From Lysobacter sp. Root690 (GTDB lineage: Bacteria > Pseudomonadota > Gammaproteobacteria > Xanthomonadales > Xanthomonadaceae): a stretch of 64,000 nt of DNA. The stretch covers positions 494,445 to 558,444 of the forward strand of contig NZ_LMHM01000012.1 in assembly GCF_001427785.1 (NCBI RefSeq). The letters are read 5' to 3'. The notes below the pieces were generated by a model, which ran no database searches, was not told the DNA's origin, and saw only the letters and a list, made by a program, of their open reading frames with translations. A program made the translations under genes and the position numbers. This document shows, one piece after another, positions 25,185 through 33,628 of the stretch; position 1 is the stretch's first letter; every line of letters starts with the position of its first letter.

Positions 25185-25907
25185 AAAAGAAGCTCTCGAT
25201 CATTGGCGCCAGCTCACTCAACTTTGATTTGGCTGGGGCAAGATCATTTGATCGATGGTCGATTGGCTTTGACCAAGATGTAGCTTCCGACGCGGAGACT
25301 ACTGTTATGAAGCCCCTGTGCCAGAGCAGTCCTGCATCGCCCTTGGAACAAGTGGGGCGTTCGGCCTTACCTTCCGGTTATCTCAAAACCGGTATTCGGA
25401 CGACGGGACAGCAACCCGACGACCGAGCCGCGAAGCGGCATCGGCTTGGTATTTCGATAGCTGCCGCGTTTCAGGGGCGCGTCCTTGAAAGTGCACCCTG
25501 ATCCCTGATTCCGGACCTCTGTTTCTCGCACGGACTCGCGGCTACACCCAGCGCGCCTTGCCAAGGCCGCGCACCGGTTCGGCGCAACCTGTGCACGACT
25601 CGGCGCCTCGATTGCGAACTCTGCTACGTGTGTAAGTAAAGTCCACCTGACCGTGGGACGAGCGCCCGGCGTCTTAAGGGCGACCTCTTTTCGCATCCGC
25701 ATTGGTCACCCTATGCATTGCGTGTCGCTTCGGTAGCCATAGTCGACCCAGGTCGGCGGTCGCTGGGAATCGCGCGCTGTTCGTTGCCTCCGCTGATTGC
25801 GAGCACCCGGCAGCAGGTCAGGTTGCATGATCTGTTGTTTCCGATACGTGCATGTTGTGCGATCTTTGTCGTTAAAATTGATTCAAATATAAAACTGCGA
25901 CTCCGCC
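25185..25907. other. Gene-free interval
   Basis: 723 bases without a supported gene. It contains a repeat copy at 25422-25510 and, near 25630, an isolated AAGTCCACCTGACCG piece like the repeat's tail. The last 60 bases are AT-rich and probably hold the promoter of the next membrane-protein gene. Confidence 0.5.
25422..25510 (-). repeat. Dispersed attC-like repeat, long form
   Basis: ACCGAGCCGCGAAGCGGCAT then CGGCTTGGTATTTCGATAGC, GTTTCAGGGGCGCG and the tail GAAAGTGCACCCTGATCCCT. Confidence 0.65.
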
Positions 25908-26354
25908 ATGAGCGATCCCTATAATTCGAATGGCCTGCCTGATCCCGTGCGTCCGGATCGTCCGGCTTCTGCTCGACCCATCAACCCGCGACGTCACCGC
26001 AAAATGTCTGTAGGCGATTTTTTTGAGCGGTGGCTCATCGCCTGGAACCTGGCGGGCCTTGCGGTATCGGTCGTCCTTTCGTTCTCCGGCAGAAACCAGG
26101 GCAGCTTCGGCGGCGTACTGTTCATGGCATGGCCGTTCCTGTTGGCGTTGGCTGTGCGTTTTTGGGTTACGAACTCTCTGGCCTGCTTGGTTGCCCGCAG
26201 CTTTACGGCATTGTGGGGACTGTTCCTGTTCGCTCAGTTCCTTCGTTATTCCATGTACGGCATTACCACCCCGAAGACGCTCATGCTGCTGACATTGGCC
26301 GTCCTGATCGCTTTGAATGCTGTGTTCCTTAAGCCAGCGCCGCAGCGCGACTGA
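25908..26354 (+). CDS. Small inner-membrane protein of unknown function
   Basis: 148 residues. The first 35 are polar and proline-rich (cytoplasmic by the positive-inside rule, RRHRKM). They are followed by four hydrophobic segments at about 42-60, 70-88, 92-110 and 120-140 (LMLLTLAVLIALNAVFL). No catalytic motif. Lone gene with an AT-rich upstream region. Confidence 0.6.
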   Translation: MSDPYNSNGLPDPVRPDRPASARPINPRRHRKMSVGDFFERWLIAWNLAGLAVSVVLSFSGRNQGSFGGVLFMAWPFLLALAVRFWVTNSLACLVARSFTALWGLFLFAQFLRYSMYGITTPKTLMLLTLAVLIALNAVFLKPAPQRD

Positions 26355-26740
26355 ACCTGGTCGATGTTTCGATTGCGATCCGCGGTAAGTGCGCCATTCA
26401 CCGTAGGCAGTCGAGCGTACATGGTTGAACGGGCAATCTTGCTCGCTACCTTGCGCCTGGAGATAGACGTGAGCCCCGCAGTATTTTCGACTGGCATCTG
26501 TCCGCTTGCGTCGCCGCCCTATCGTCGGCAACTGGAACTGGGCATAGCCGGCGAGTGATTCCGTGTCATGTGGACGGCCACCAGTTCAGACGAGCACCAA
26601 CGCAGCTCAGCGCGATCTGAAGTCCATCAAATCGCATCTAGAGCTTTCGTAATGCCAGATACCTGCCGGCCCTCGCGGCATCGTCCTTCGAACACGCGCG
26701 GCGCCGCCCTCGATTCGCCAGAACAGACCCAGGATATACA
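26355..26740. other. Gene-free interval
   Basis: 386 bases in which I see no supported gene or repeat. Confidence 0.4.
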
Positions 26741-27394
26741 GTGAGATTCGATGATCGGATGAGCCGCAGGCGGAACGGCTGGACACTGGCGCGCACCCTG
26801 ACGTTGACCGGAATTATCGCCTTGCACTGCGGAAATACCGCGATGGCGCAATGCCCCGCGGGCATTCCCAATAATCCCGGCTGTATCCCGCCCAACGCTT
26901 GGCCGCAGAACCAGCCTGGGCCGGCGACGCCCGCCATCCCGTCGCCGCCGCCACCGCCTCGCGACTTTGTGCTCAAGGCCTACGGCGCCTTTGCCTATGC
27001 GCCCGACACGGGCGCGATCGGCCACAGCAACGATTTGCGCTGGCAGCTTCCATCGCAGGACGGGGTCGCGACGGTCGAGCACATAAGCAAACGTAGCGCC
27101 GAACGCGCCGCGCTTGATCGATGCGAGGAAAAGGGTGGCGGCAAGAACTGCAAGATCATTGCCAATTATCACAATGAATGTGCGGCGTTCATGATCGGAA
27201 CCGGCGTGGCCGGCGCCCGCACGACGGATGCCGCGACGGCTGCCGGCGCCCTGTACGGTGGACGCACTTATGTCGGTCGTGGCGCAAGCAAGATTGATGC
27301 CCAGCGCGCCAGCCAAGCGCTATGCATGGCGGAGTCGGCGCAATGCGCGCCTGGTTGGGCCGACTGCGCCAAGGATTTCAGCACGAAGGATTAG
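26741..27394 (+). CDS. DUF4189-type secreted protein
   Basis: 217 residues from GTG (ATG alternative at 26759). A signal peptide ends near TAMAQC. The mature part starts with a proline-rich low-complexity linker, then a domain of about 130 residues with FAYAPDTGAIGHSNDL, SAERAALDRCEEKGG, CKIIANYHNECAAFM and a second cysteine group near the end (LCMAESAQCAPGWADCAKDF). The A-x-A...C...C layout fits DUF4189, a domain of small exported proteins common in Xanthomonadaceae. Activity unknown. It stands alone. Confidence 0.65.
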   Translation: MRFDDRMSRRRNGWTLARTLTLTGIIALHCGNTAMAQCPAGIPNNPGCIPPNAWPQNQPGPATPAIPSPPPPPRDFVLKAYGAFAYAPDTGAIGHSNDLRWQLPSQDGVATVEHISKRSAERAALDRCEEKGGGKNCKIIANYHNECAAFMIGTGVAGARTTDAATAAGALYGGRTYVGRGASKIDAQRASQALCMAESAQCAPGWADCAKDFSTKD

Positions 27395-27983
27395 TGTTGC
27401 CGATCACCTTCGGTTCGCTACCAAGTCGCTCGCAGGTCGGCAGGCGGTGCGCGGCCGGCGAGGCAGGTGGAGAGGACAGCCGTTTCGTCGCGGCCCGCTT
27501 CAGTTCAAACGACAGACGGTCGAATTCAATGTCTGCCAGGAGGTAAGGGAGACGAGCACGACCATGCGGTCTCGCGAGTCCACATGCTCGCTGATCAACG
27601 CGGACGAAGCGGCGGATAAGACCATGCTGTGTTGAAGCGAAATGGAATTGTCGCTAGCGAGCAAGTCGGACAAGCCGCATTCGCGGTGCATTCCGAAAGA
27701 CGAGATAGACGCCGCTGGATACCTGCGCGGCAAGCTCGCCTGGAAACAGCGGGAGATCGTAATTCGGAACACGCCGACGCTCAATTCTCGGAACGCGGCG
27801 CGAGTCCCAAATGGAAGTGGCGCTGTCGTCTAGCATTGCGGCGTAATCGACAAGAATGTTGCTTGATGCTTTTGATGGCTCCGGCCGTTGCCGGCGACAT
27901 GAAAAATATACTAGGACGCCCGCTTGAGCCCGACTACAACGCGCTCATTGCCGGCTTGCATCCATGAGCGACGGAGACACAAC
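27395..27983. other. Gene-free or decayed interval
   Basis: 589 bases. Several short frames exist on both strands, none with motifs or good ribosome-binding sites. A fragment around 27642-27833 (RGKLAWKQREIVIRN) might be coding debris. Confidence 0.35.
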
Positions 27984-28532
27984 GTGGACAAGAATGAGAT
28001 GGTCAAGGGCTTTGCCCAGAATGATGCCGTGGTGATCCTGAAGACGAACGGACAGACGCTGCAAGGCTATCTGTCGAAAATCGATCTGGCGCGAGACTGC
28101 TTCGTTATTCGAGTCGCTGTCTACATCGGGTTCGACGGAAAAGTCGAACGCGAGGACCTTGTCGAGTGCAAGTTCGGCGACGTCGACACCATCAGCAAGT
28201 TTGGTGCTGCTCCAAAGAATCCACCCACGTTCGACGCTGATCTCAAGCAATATCCGATCGGCAAGTACCTGATGATCTGGGGCAGGCATGGCAGCTCGAC
28301 CAACCCGACGATCGAGCAGGGAGTGTTGAAGAGCATCAACTGGGATAAGCGCACGCTCGTGCTGCACAACAGCACTTACGATGAGGACCGAACGGTGAAT
28401 ATCGATCGGATCAGCTTCATCGACGATACCCGCAGCGGGCCCGGTGCCTTGGGGTCCGTGCAAACACCGAATTGGCATCTCAGGCCCGATGGAGCTTGGT
28501 ACCGGGGCGAGCGGAAATACACAGGCTCGTAA
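27984..28532 (+). CDS. Hypothetical cytoplasmic protein
   Basis: 182 residues, starting at GTG with GGAGA eight bases upstream. No signal peptide or membrane segment. The N-terminal part (NDAVVILKTNGQTLQGYLSK) and the middle (GVLKSINWDKRTLVLHNSTY) each look like a small beta-barrel with Sm-like strand patterns, suggesting two related domains. That is only a structural guess. The C-terminus contains NWHLRPDGAWYRGE. Family not recognised. Confidence 0.55.
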   Translation: MDKNEMVKGFAQNDAVVILKTNGQTLQGYLSKIDLARDCFVIRVAVYIGFDGKVEREDLVECKFGDVDTISKFGAAPKNPPTFDADLKQYPIGKYLMIWGRHGSSTNPTIEQGVLKSINWDKRTLVLHNSTYDEDRTVNIDRISFIDDTRSGPGALGSVQTPNWHLRPDGAWYRGERKYTGS

Positions 28533-28845
28533 CGCCTCGGCACCGCTCCTTCAACCGCCGTTCGCAGGCTTCGCGTTCGCCGCGATCGTAGTCGACCTTG
28601 GCGGCGACCAGCGCGACTTAGGGTTACCGCAGTCATTGCGCTGGCGCGCGTCGCGGCAATTCCAGCGCCAGCGGCAGCGGCAGGCGGCCCACCAGCCGCG
28701 CCGCGCCGCCTGCAGACACCGAGCGCCTTGAAGGCAGCGACTGCCGCACGTGTCGACTGCGTTTTAGCGTGTACTCGCGCATCAGTCGCATGTCAGACGG
28801 TTGAACCGAGCAATCTGCTGGCCGCAACGAAAACGAGGCCGTTGA

Positions 28846-29052
28846 TCACTTACCGAAGTCCGCCCGTACTTGCCACCAGAAGCTCAAGCCCAATCCCGCG
28901 ATGCCAAGAGGCGTTGCGATGAACCACGCCACAGTCTCATTCGAGATGTTGGTGAAAACGAGCCAGCATAGCGCGGCGGTGACGGCAATGCCGACATAGA
29001 ATCGCCACGACAAGAACACATCCCCGATCTCAAAGATATCCATCAGTGCCAT
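28846..29052 (-). CDS. Small membrane protein, duplicated cassette (intact copy)
   Basis: 68 residues with two hydrophobic segments (YVGIAVTAALCWLVF and AWFIATPLGIAGLGLSFWW) joined by a short polar loop. The N-terminus MALMDIFEIGD is amphipathic. A GGAAGAG ribosome-binding site precedes the ATG at 29052. The repeat lies 30 bases upstream. A second copy at 60493-60693 has lost one base and is truncated. About 40 bases past the stop are also conserved between the copies, so the mobile unit is larger than the gene. Confidence 0.65.
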   Translation of the reverse strand: MALMDIFEIGDVFLSWRFYVGIAVTAALCWLVFTNISNETVAWFIATPLGIAGLGLSFWWQVRADFGK

Positions 29053-29081
29053 TGCTCTCTTCCTTTCGCTCAATGCACGAT

Positions 29082-29110
29082 TGAGCCGAGCCGCGAAGCG
29101 GCTTCGGCAA
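29082..29110 (-). repeat. Dispersed attC-like repeat
   Basis: GAGCCGAGCCGCGAAGCGGC then TTCGGCAAG. The preceding bases GCTCAATGCACGATT are in the position of an attC right half. It lies immediately upstream of the small membrane gene on its strand. Confidence 0.6.
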
Positions 29111-29208
29111 GATCAGCTACAAAAAGGGGATTTGTCCGCGAGAAGACCCCACTGCCATTTAGCAGCACTCCAATCGATCTTTCAACTCCATGGCAACGAG
29201 GAGACAAG

Positions 29209-29688
29209 ATGAGCCCCAAGCCCACCGGCCACCTTCATGGCAACGATTTGATTATCACGCGCTTATTTCAAGCGACCGTCCATGACGTTTGGGCAAGCGT
29301 AACGAAGCCCGAGAAGACCGCGCTCTGGTTCGGAGGTTGGGAAGGCGAAGCTGGCCCTGGCAACGTCATACGGCTGCAACTGATTCATGAAAAAGGCCAG
29401 CCGTGGTCCAACGTCAAGATCGAAGCATGCGAAGCGCCGCGTCGCTTGGTTGTCACGATGAAGGATGATTACGGCGATTGGCGGATCGAGCTGACGTTGT
29501 CACAGGTTGGAAGCGCAACGGAGCTGCGCTTCGTGCAGCCCCTGAGTGATCGGAAATTGGCTGGAGATGTAGGCCCGGGCTGGGAGTACTACCTGGACAT
29601 GCTGGTTGCTGCTCGCGAAGGCAAGCCGTCCCCATCATTCGACGACTACTATCCGGCGCAGAAAGCACACTACCTGGAAGGTACGTAG
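29209..29688 (+). CDS. SRPBCC/AHSA1-type (START-like) protein
   Basis: 159 residues. The order of motifs matches the activator-of-Hsp90-like SRPBCC family: LIITRLFQATVHDVWASVT near the start, EKTALWFGGW, then IEACEAPRRLVVTM and WRIELTLSQVGSATELRF, ending in a long helix WEYYLDMLVAAREGK. These proteins bind small hydrophobic ligands in a helix-grip cavity; many are of unknown function. A CGAGGAGAC ribosome-binding site fits the ATG at 29209. It is flanked by repeats on both sides but read on the plus strand, against the cassette polarity. Confidence 0.8.
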   Translation: MSPKPTGHLHGNDLIITRLFQATVHDVWASVTKPEKTALWFGGWEGEAGPGNVIRLQLIHEKGQPWSNVKIEACEAPRRLVVTMKDDYGDWRIELTLSQVGSATELRFVQPLSDRKLAGDVGPGWEYYLDMLVAAREGKPSPSFDDYYPAQKAHYLEGT

Positions 29689-29766
29689 GCATCAGCTGCC
29701 AACGTAGTGCGCTCGTGCGCCGATTCAGGGGCTACACGTACAAACGCGATGCCCCGTCCCTTTCGG

Positions 29767-29795
29767 CGCCGAGCCGCGAAGCGGCTTCGGCTTTC
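29767..29795 (-). repeat. Dispersed attC-like repeat
   Basis: GCGCCGAGCCGCGAAGCGGC then TTCGGCTTTCG. It lies between the SRPBCC gene and the end of the AraC regulator gene; no tail is seen. Confidence 0.6.
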
Positions 29796-29848
29796 GCGTG
29801 AGTCGAGCATGTTTACAGAACCCCAGCGATGCACCTGCGGATTTTTGT

Positions 29849-30742
29849 TCAAGCGCAAGCGTAGACCTTGGCTTGAGCGATCTTGATGTCGCGCACCGGG
29901 GAAGCTCCGAACATGCGGCCGTATTCGCGAGTGAATTGCGGAACGCTTTCGTAACCCACGGCGTAAGCGGCATTGCTGGCCGACGCGCCCTCCGACAGCA
30001 TCATTCTCCGCGCCTCGATCAAGCGCAGTTGTTTTTGGAACTGCAGGGGAGACAAGGTGGTAACAGAGCGAAAGTGCTGATGGAAAGTGGATGGGCTCAT
30101 GCCTGCGGCCTCGGCAAGGTGTTCGATCCGCAGAGGGCGCGCATAGTCGGATCGGATGATCGCTACCGCCCGGGCCACGCGATGGGCGCTGCCCTCGGTC
30201 ATTCCCAAGTTGCGGATCGCCGGGCCGTGGCGGCCGGTCATGAGCCAGAAGTGCATCTCCCGCATCAACTGCGCTTTCAGAACGGGAACAGCCGCGGGGC
30301 GATCGAGCAGGCGCATCAGGCGCAGCGCGGCATTGGCGACTTCGCTTTCGGTTGGCTCTACCCTAACCGGAGCGCCGATCGCTTCCCGTGCAATATCCAT
30401 CTCAAGCGCGAGCGCTTCGATGATCGCCGGGTCCAGCTCAAACACCAGCGAGTAGTACGGTGTGCTGACGTTGGCTCGGGTGATCTGGCTCACCGTGGGC
30501 ACATCGGCAGTGATGAGCAGCGAGTCACCGGCTCCGAAATCAAATGTGCGATTGCCCATCATCACGCGCTTGCTACCTTGTACGACAAGCGCGATCAACG
30601 GACGTGAGATGGCGTATTGGAGTTCGCTGACGTGGGTGGCGCGAATCGTCGCCAGTCCCGCGATTGGGGTGTCCGCGACGCCGTGCGCGTCGGAGTGAAA
30701 CTCGGCATGGCGACGCACGGCGGTGAGCAGGGTTTCGTCCAT
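29849..30742 (-). CDS. AraC family transcriptional regulator (AraC_N type)
   Basis: 297 residues from the ATG at 30742. The N-terminal AraC_N cupin-like domain has TPIAGLATIRATH, ALVVQGSKRVMMGNRTF and YYSLVFELDPAII. The C-terminal 100 residues carry two helix-turn-helices: PLRIEHLAEAAGMSPSTFHQ and SASNAAYAVGYESVPQFT. This subgroup usually controls a neighbouring oxidoreductase. Here a short-chain dehydrogenase starts 244 bases away on the opposite strand, so divergent control is likely. A TTG at 30799 would add 19 residues without conserved character. Confidence 0.88.
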   Translation of the reverse strand: MDETLLTAVRRHAEFHSDAHGVADTPIAGLATIRATHVSELQYAISRPLIALVVQGSKRVMMGNRTFDFGAGDSLLITADVPTVSQITRANVSTPYYSLVFELDPAIIEALALEMDIAREAIGAPVRVEPTESEVANAALRLMRLLDRPAAVPVLKAQLMREMHFWLMTGRHGPAIRNLGMTEGSAHRVARAVAIIRSDYARPLRIEHLAEAAGMSPSTFHQHFRSVTTLSPLQFQKQLRLIEARRMMLSEGASASNAAYAVGYESVPQFTREYGRMFGASPVRDIKIAQAKVYACA

Positions 30743-30985
30743 GCGCGGACGGTAGTCCGGGGCGGCCCGGGACGCAACCGTGAACGGAGGATCAGGCAAG
30801 AACTACCGGACGCAATTACTCGCGGCGATTGGCTTCCATGTCGTACGAGAATCCAGATTCAGCCTCCGACGGCCGCCACCTTGGCCGCAGAAATAGGCAA
30901 AAAGATCACAGGAACCGGCAACCGGCTCCCGGGCCCTGGCCAGACACTGCCCTTGTCGGATCGACACCACTTCACGGGAGCCCAC

Positions 30986-31741
30986 ATGTCCACCATTTCG
31001 ATCGTCACCGGTGCCAGCCGCGGCCTGGGCCGCAACACCGCACTCAGCATTGCGCGTCGCGGCGGCGATGTAATCCTGACCTTCCGCAGCGGAGAAGCCG
31101 AAGCGCGCGAGGTCGTCAACGAGATCCAGACTCTGGGCCGTAAGGCGGTCGCGCTGCCATTGAATGTCAGTGACGTCTCGACCTTCGCTGGCTTCACCGC
31201 GAGCGTCGACGCGATGCTCAAGGATGTCTGGGGTCGCGATACCTTTGACCACTTGGTCAACAACGCGGGCCATGGCCACGTGGCGGCTTTCGCCGAGACG
31301 ACCGAAGCGCAGTTCGACGCCTTGTTCAATGTCCACGTCAAAGGCGTGTTCTTCCTGACCCAGGCGCTGCTGCCGCTACTGGCCGATGCAGGGCGCATCA
31401 TCAACTTGTCTTCCGGCCTCACTCGGGTGACCAGTCCCGGCTTCTCCGCCTACTCCACCGTCAAGGGCGCGGTCGAGACTCTCAGCGTTTGCATGGCCAA
31501 GGAACTGGCCAGCCGCGGCATTACCGTCAACACCGTGGCGCCGGGCGCGATCGAGACTGACTTTTTGGGCGGTGCGGTACGCGACATGCCTGAGCTCAAC
31601 CAGCAGTTTGCCGGCATGACCGCTCTGGGTCGGGTCGGCGTACCCGATGACATCGGCCCGATGATCGCCAGCCTGCTGGGACCAGACAACCGCTGGATCA
31701 CCGCTCAGCGCATCGAGGTCTCCGGCGGCCAAGTCATCTGA
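30986..31741 (+). CDS. Short-chain dehydrogenase/reductase
   Basis: 251 residues, a classical SDR: cofactor motif TGASRGLG at residues 8-15, NNAG, the catalytic serine in NLSSG, and YSTVK with active-site Tyr and Lys. The C-terminus ends in IEVSGGQVI, usual for the family. Substrate is not predictable. CGGGAG precedes the ATG. Likely activated by the divergent AraC protein. Confidence 0.92.
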   Translation: MSTISIVTGASRGLGRNTALSIARRGGDVILTFRSGEAEAREVVNEIQTLGRKAVALPLNVSDVSTFAGFTASVDAMLKDVWGRDTFDHLVNNAGHGHVAAFAETTEAQFDALFNVHVKGVFFLTQALLPLLADAGRIINLSSGLTRVTSPGFSAYSTVKGAVETLSVCMAKELASRGITVNTVAPGAIETDFLGGAVRDMPELNQQFAGMTALGRVGVPDDIGPMIASLLGPDNRWITAQRIEVSGGQVI

Positions 31742-31979
31742 GCTCGCCGCACTGCAGGCAGCCCTGCGTTGTCCGGTTGAGTGCGTGGCGCAAGCGATAG
31801 CGCTGACGCAGGATCCTTGAGCCAGGCGCCTTGAGGTTGGCGAGAGGGCGCTTGCGGATGATCTTCGTGCGACGTCGCTGCGTCCGCTTCGGCGCGAACG
31901 CTGCCGCTCGTTGTTACATGGGGTTCGTTATCGTGTCGCCGCGACGGGCTCACGCACGTCGGACTCCGGTTTCTCCCGC

Positions 31980-33023
31980 TCAGGCCGCAACGCCAATCTC
32001 GTTAACGAGCGCCGGAATCAGTGCGGAATCGCTTGTTGCGCCTCGTTCCATGAGGGAGTAGTCGAGATCCAGGGCGCGTATCCGGGTGGTCATGAAGTCG
32101 ATGAACGCCCGGATCCGCTTGGGCAACTGCTGACGACTGAGATAGCACAGGTAATGTCCGCGGTCATCGGGGGCGACGTGGGCGAGGCAGGTCACCAGCG
32201 CGCCGGCGCGCAATGCGTCGCAGACCTGGTACGCCGCCAGCTGGGCCAGTCCTTGGCCGTCGAGCACCGTCTGCATCACCAACGACGGATCGTTGACGAC
32301 GATGTCCGCGCTCGGGGTGATGCTGCGCGCATGGCCGTCAACCTTGAAGTCCCACGATTGCAAACGGCCGCTCGGCAGGCGTTGGTTGACGCAGGCGTGC
32401 GCGGCTAAATCGTCGATGGAGCCCGGCAGGCCGCGCCGACGAGCGTAATCGGGCGATGCGCAAACCTGCATCCGCATCGGGATCAGTTGCTTGGCGATAA
32501 CTTGGCTGTCTTCCAGGCGGCCATCGCGAAAGGCGACATCGATCCGGTCGGTTACCAGATCAACCGCGCGCTCCTCCAATAGCAGCTCCAGCGCCACGGT
32601 CGGATAACGCGCGCGGAACTCCGCCAGCAGCGGCGCGACGACTTTGCGACCGAATCCGTGAGGAGCGCTGATCTTCAGCTGTCCCTGCGGCGGTCCCTCG
32701 CGCAAGTCGCGCATTTCCTCCATGGCTTGCAGGATCCGCTCGACCCCAGGGCGGCAATTTTCGTAAAACAGCTCGCCTTCGCGGGTGATGGTGGTGCTGC
32801 GCGTCGTGCGCAGAAACAGGCGTGCGCCGAGCTGCCCTTCCAGTTTCTGTACGCTGCGACTTACCGCGGAACGGCCGATGCCCAGCCGGTCGGCCGCTTT
32901 GGAGAAGCTGCCTTCGTTGGCCACGGCAATGAATGCGACCACGCCGGCATAGCTGGCCGACAAGCTGGACGTCAGGCGATCGCGATGATCGACCGAATCC
33001 TTGGTTTGCGTGATAGTCGACAT
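31980..33023 (-). CDS. LysR family transcriptional regulator
   Basis: 347 residues, slightly longer than usual because of a 25-residue polar N-terminal extension before the helix-turn-helix. The HTH is AVANEGSFSKAADRLGIGRS and AVSRSVQKLEGQLGARLF. The substrate-binding domain (about residues 115-320) has KISAPHGFGRKVVAPLLAEF and the usual hinge. The last 20 residues past the fold are unique. A gene for a DoxX-like membrane protein lies just upstream on the same strand. Confidence 0.9.
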   Translation of the reverse strand: MSTITQTKDSVDHRDRLTSSLSASYAGVVAFIAVANEGSFSKAADRLGIGRSAVSRSVQKLEGQLGARLFLRTTRSTTITREGELFYENCRPGVERILQAMEEMRDLREGPPQGQLKISAPHGFGRKVVAPLLAEFRARYPTVALELLLEERAVDLVTDRIDVAFRDGRLEDSQVIAKQLIPMRMQVCASPDYARRRGLPGSIDDLAAHACVNQRLPSGRLQSWDFKVDGHARSITPSADIVVNDPSLVMQTVLDGQGLAQLAAYQVCDALRAGALVTCLAHVAPDDRGHYLCYLSRQQLPKRIRAFIDFMTTRIRALDLDYSLMERGATSDSALIPALVNEIGVAA

Positions 33024-33095
33024 GATGCCCTCGTAATGTCAGCGCGGTCCGCCGAGGTTGCCCGCCACACCGGGGATACGGCAGCCCAGGACAGG

Positions 33096-33491
33096 TCAGT
33101 CGCCGGCCCCTCGATCCGGGACGTTCGTTTGCAGTTGAATGACGCGGCGTCCGTGGCGACGAGCGTCGATGGAGAAGGCGCCGGCGCCCATCAACGCGAT
33201 CGTCGCGCAGCCGCCGACATGACCGGCAAGGAGCAACTGTTGCGCCGGACCGGACATCGCCAGGACAACGACCACCGCCATGGCGAGAAGCACGGCGACC
33301 CACCGGGTTGCAAAGCCGATCACCAAGAACACTGCGATCAGCGCCGCGGCCGGAAGCAGATAGCCGGCGCCCGACGGAATCGCCGTCAACGCCGCCGAGA
33401 CGCCAAAGGCAACAAATGCATAGCAGATGCGAAGCAACAGCAAGGCAATCCCGACGGCGCCATCGGGGTAACGGGAAGCGTACCTGGTCAT
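33096..33491 (-). CDS. Small four-helix membrane protein (DoxX-like)
   Basis: 131 residues with four hydrophobic segments (IALLLLRICYAFVAFGVSA, YLLPAAALIAVFLVIGFA, WVAVLLAMAVVVVLAM, GGCATIALMGAGAFSI). The lengths and the R-containing first helix fit DoxX/SURF4-type proteins, but no sharp motif proves this. It sits 72 bases upstream of the LysR gene on the same strand and its 5' end faces the sensor kinase operon. Confidence 0.55.
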   Translation of the reverse strand: MTRYASRYPDGAVGIALLLLRICYAFVAFGVSAALTAIPSGAGYLLPAAALIAVFLVIGFATRWVAVLLAMAVVVVLAMSGPAQQLLLAGHVGGCATIALMGAGAFSIDARRHGRRVIQLQTNVPDRGAGD

Positions 33492-33527
33492 CGGCCAACG
33501 ATATCGCCCGACCTCCCCGTCGCTAAG

Positions 33528-33566
33528 CCCCGATCGGGGGGATGCCGCGCCCCCTCTATCGGGGGG
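33528..33566. promoter_or_regulatory. Two GC-box elements upstream of the sensor kinase gene
   Basis: CCCCGATCGGGG (33528-33539) is a perfect palindrome; 25 bases on, CCCCTCTATCGGGGGG (about 33551-33566) is a near copy. They lie between the divergent DoxX-like and sensor kinase genes. Paired boxes of this type would suit a dimeric response regulator controlling both genes, perhaps the LuxR-type protein of this locus. Inference from symmetry and spacing. Confidence 0.45.
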
Positions 33567-33628
33567 TAGGATGTTCAGCTTCAGGCGGCAAACTGCGAAG
33601 CGGCGCGTCGGCCGAAGCCCAGAAACGG

